This document shows positions 4,333 to 5,394 of a stretch of DNA of 5,394 nt, piece after piece. The stretch comes from Muribaculaceae bacterium (lineage in GTDB: Bacteria > Pseudomonadota > Alphaproteobacteria > Rs-D84). The stretch covers positions 1-5,394 of the forward strand of contig JAMPEH010000175.1 of the NCBI GenBank assembly GCA_023665245.1, in the 5' to 3' direction. The number at the start of each line of letters is the position of its first letter. Position 1 is the first letter of the stretch. Below the pieces are notes generated by a model. It was given only the letters and a program-made list of their open reading frames with translations, searched no databases and was not told the origin of the DNA. The position numbers and the translations under genes were made by a program.

Positions 4333-5394
4333 AAGGGCAGGATTATGTGGTATGTGCTTATATGAGGCTTTCCAATGAGGACAGGGATGTGTTCGGGAGG
4401 AAGGTGGAGAGCGGGAGCATCACTTCCCAGAGGAGGCTCATCATGGATTTCATCCGCAGGCAGCCGGAGTTTGCGGGGTGCCGGGTGATCGAGCGGTGCG
4501 ATGACGGGCTGTCGGGGAGGTATTTTGACACGAGGCCGCAGTTTACGGATATGATCAATCTGGCGAAGCAGGGGAAGGTAAACTGCATTGTCGTGAAGGA
4601 CTGTTCCCGGTTTGGGCGGGATTATGTGGAGCTGGGGGATTATCTGGAGCAGCTGTTCCCGTTTTTGGGGGTGCGGTTTATTTCCGTGAATGACCATTAC
4701 GACAGCGGGAGGGATGAGGGCGGGCTGGATATTGCTTTTAAGAATTTGGTCTATGATATTTATTCCAGGGATTTGTCAAGGAAGGTTAGGCAGGCGCGGG
4801 AGCGGATGGCGGCGCAGGGGAAGTATACGGCGACGCAGACGGTTTACGGGTACAGGAAGATGGAGGGGGACAGGCACAGGCTGGAGCCTGACCCGGAGAC
4901 GGCGCCGGTGGTGCGGGAGATGTTTGGCATGAGGCTGGCGGGGATGGGGCTGTCGGAGATTGCCAGGAATTTGAATGACCGGGGGATCCCGTGCCCGACG
5001 GCGTTCCTGCATGGGAAGGGGGAGGCTGTTACCAGGAAGGGGGATTTTGGGATGATGTGCTGGACGGGCGGCGTCGTGCTGTCGGTGCTGCAGAATGAGG
5101 TCTATACGGGGGCTGTGGTCTCCCTGAAAAGCATGGTGGACAGCAGGAAGGGGAAGCAGGTGGCGAGGCCGAGGGAGGAATGGGTGCGCGTGGAGGGGAT
5201 GCATGAGGCGGTTGTCACGGGGGAGGAGTTCAGGCGGGTGCAGGAACTGGTGAGCCCGCAGAGGCCGGCGGCGGGGAAGCGGAGGATGCGGTACGTCTGC
5301 GGGGTGTGCGGGAAGCGGCTGACCAGGAGGAACGGGGCGGACCTTTACTGTAACCGGGGGTATATGGTGGAGAATTGTGAGTGCAGGCAGGTGG
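4329..5394 (+). CDS. Large serine recombinase 3, partial (355 codons, runs off the window)
   Basis: I read this frame codon by codon and found no stop before the window edge, where it is cut after 355 complete codons. The catalytic domain is complete: AYMRLSNED with Ser15 and Arg13, CDDGLSGRYF (57-66) and VVKDCSRFGRDY (88-99). A helix with YSRDLSRKVRQARERM leads to the recombinase domain (about 167-296), which opens TATQTVYGYRK and ends near HEAVV. The zinc ribbon has begun, with Cys324, Cys327, Cys341, and Cys350 or Cys352 as the last ligand. The coiled coil and C-terminus lie outside. It differs clearly from recombinases 1 and 2, for example SNED for SRED after the serine motif and Cys in KDCSR, so it is not a recent duplicate. 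Its coding strand is strikingly G-rich. It probably belongs to the same operon and acts on the same element. Confidence 0.93.
   Translation, partial: MKGQDYVVCAYMRLSNEDRDVFGRKVESGSITSQRRLIMDFIRRQPEFAGCRVIERCDDGLSGRYFDTRPQFTDMINLAKQGKVNCIVVKDCSRFGRDYVELGDYLEQLFPFLGVRFISVNDHYDSGRDEGGLDIAFKNLVYDIYSRDLSRKVRQARERMAAQGKYTATQTVYGYRKMEGDRHRLEPDPETAPVVREMFGMRLAGMGLSEIARNLNDRGIPCPTAFLHGKGEAVTRKGDFGMMCWTGGVVLSVLQNEVYTGAVVSLKSMVDSRKGKQVARPREEWVRVEGMHEAVVTGEEFRRVQELVSPQRPAAGKRRMRYVCGVCGKRLTRRNGADLYCNRGYMVENCECRQV

Noticed and set aside
1..5394. tRNA, rRNA, CRISPR array, insertion sequence ends or element attachment site
   Set aside because: I looked for cloverleaf-like segments, regularly spaced repeats and terminal repeats and found none. 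The attachment site probably lies outside the window, perhaps beyond recombinase 3.

Overview
The window is a stretch of an integrated mobile element, or its integration module, from a Gram-positive Firmicute, most likely a gut clostridium of the Lachnospiraceae type. The evidence is strong AGGAGG-type ribosome binding sites, the protein families present, and gene packing typical of integrative and conjugative or mobilizable elements. Every gene I can support is on the + strand. No conjugation, resistance or replication genes are visible, so the element class cannot be fixed from this window.

Layout. Positions 1-139 are non-coding: an AT-rich first 60 bases, then a GC-rich segment ending in a long hairpin that buries the ribosome binding site of the first gene. 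A small mobile-element protein (140-427, 95 aa) follows. Next is a 151-base gap with a convincing Rho-independent terminator (477-520). A second small gene (579-818, 79 aa) resembles the DUF6870 family as I recall it. A 168-base gap (819-986) with several inverted repeats leads to the main block.

Main block. Three different large serine recombinases lie head to tail as one translationally coupled unit. Recombinase 1 (987-2633) is complete. Recombinase 2 (2635-4332) is complete and starts one base after the stop of the first. Recombinase 3 (4329 to the window edge) overlaps the stop of the second by ATGA and is cut by the end of the window. All three keep the N-terminal catalytic serine and the KDxSRxGR active-site motif. 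All carry the central recombinase domain and a Cys-rich zinc ribbon, although the ribbon of recombinase 2 lacks an obvious fourth Cys.

How it may work. The tight coupling suggests roughly co-ordinated synthesis of three non-identical recombinases that could act together, or on different DNA sites, to excise and insert the element. The two small genes just upstream are candidates for accessory or directionality proteins by position only. The RBS-masking hairpin, the terminator and a motif repeated around the second small gene suggest that expression of this module is controlled at the RNA level. That is inference from sequence.
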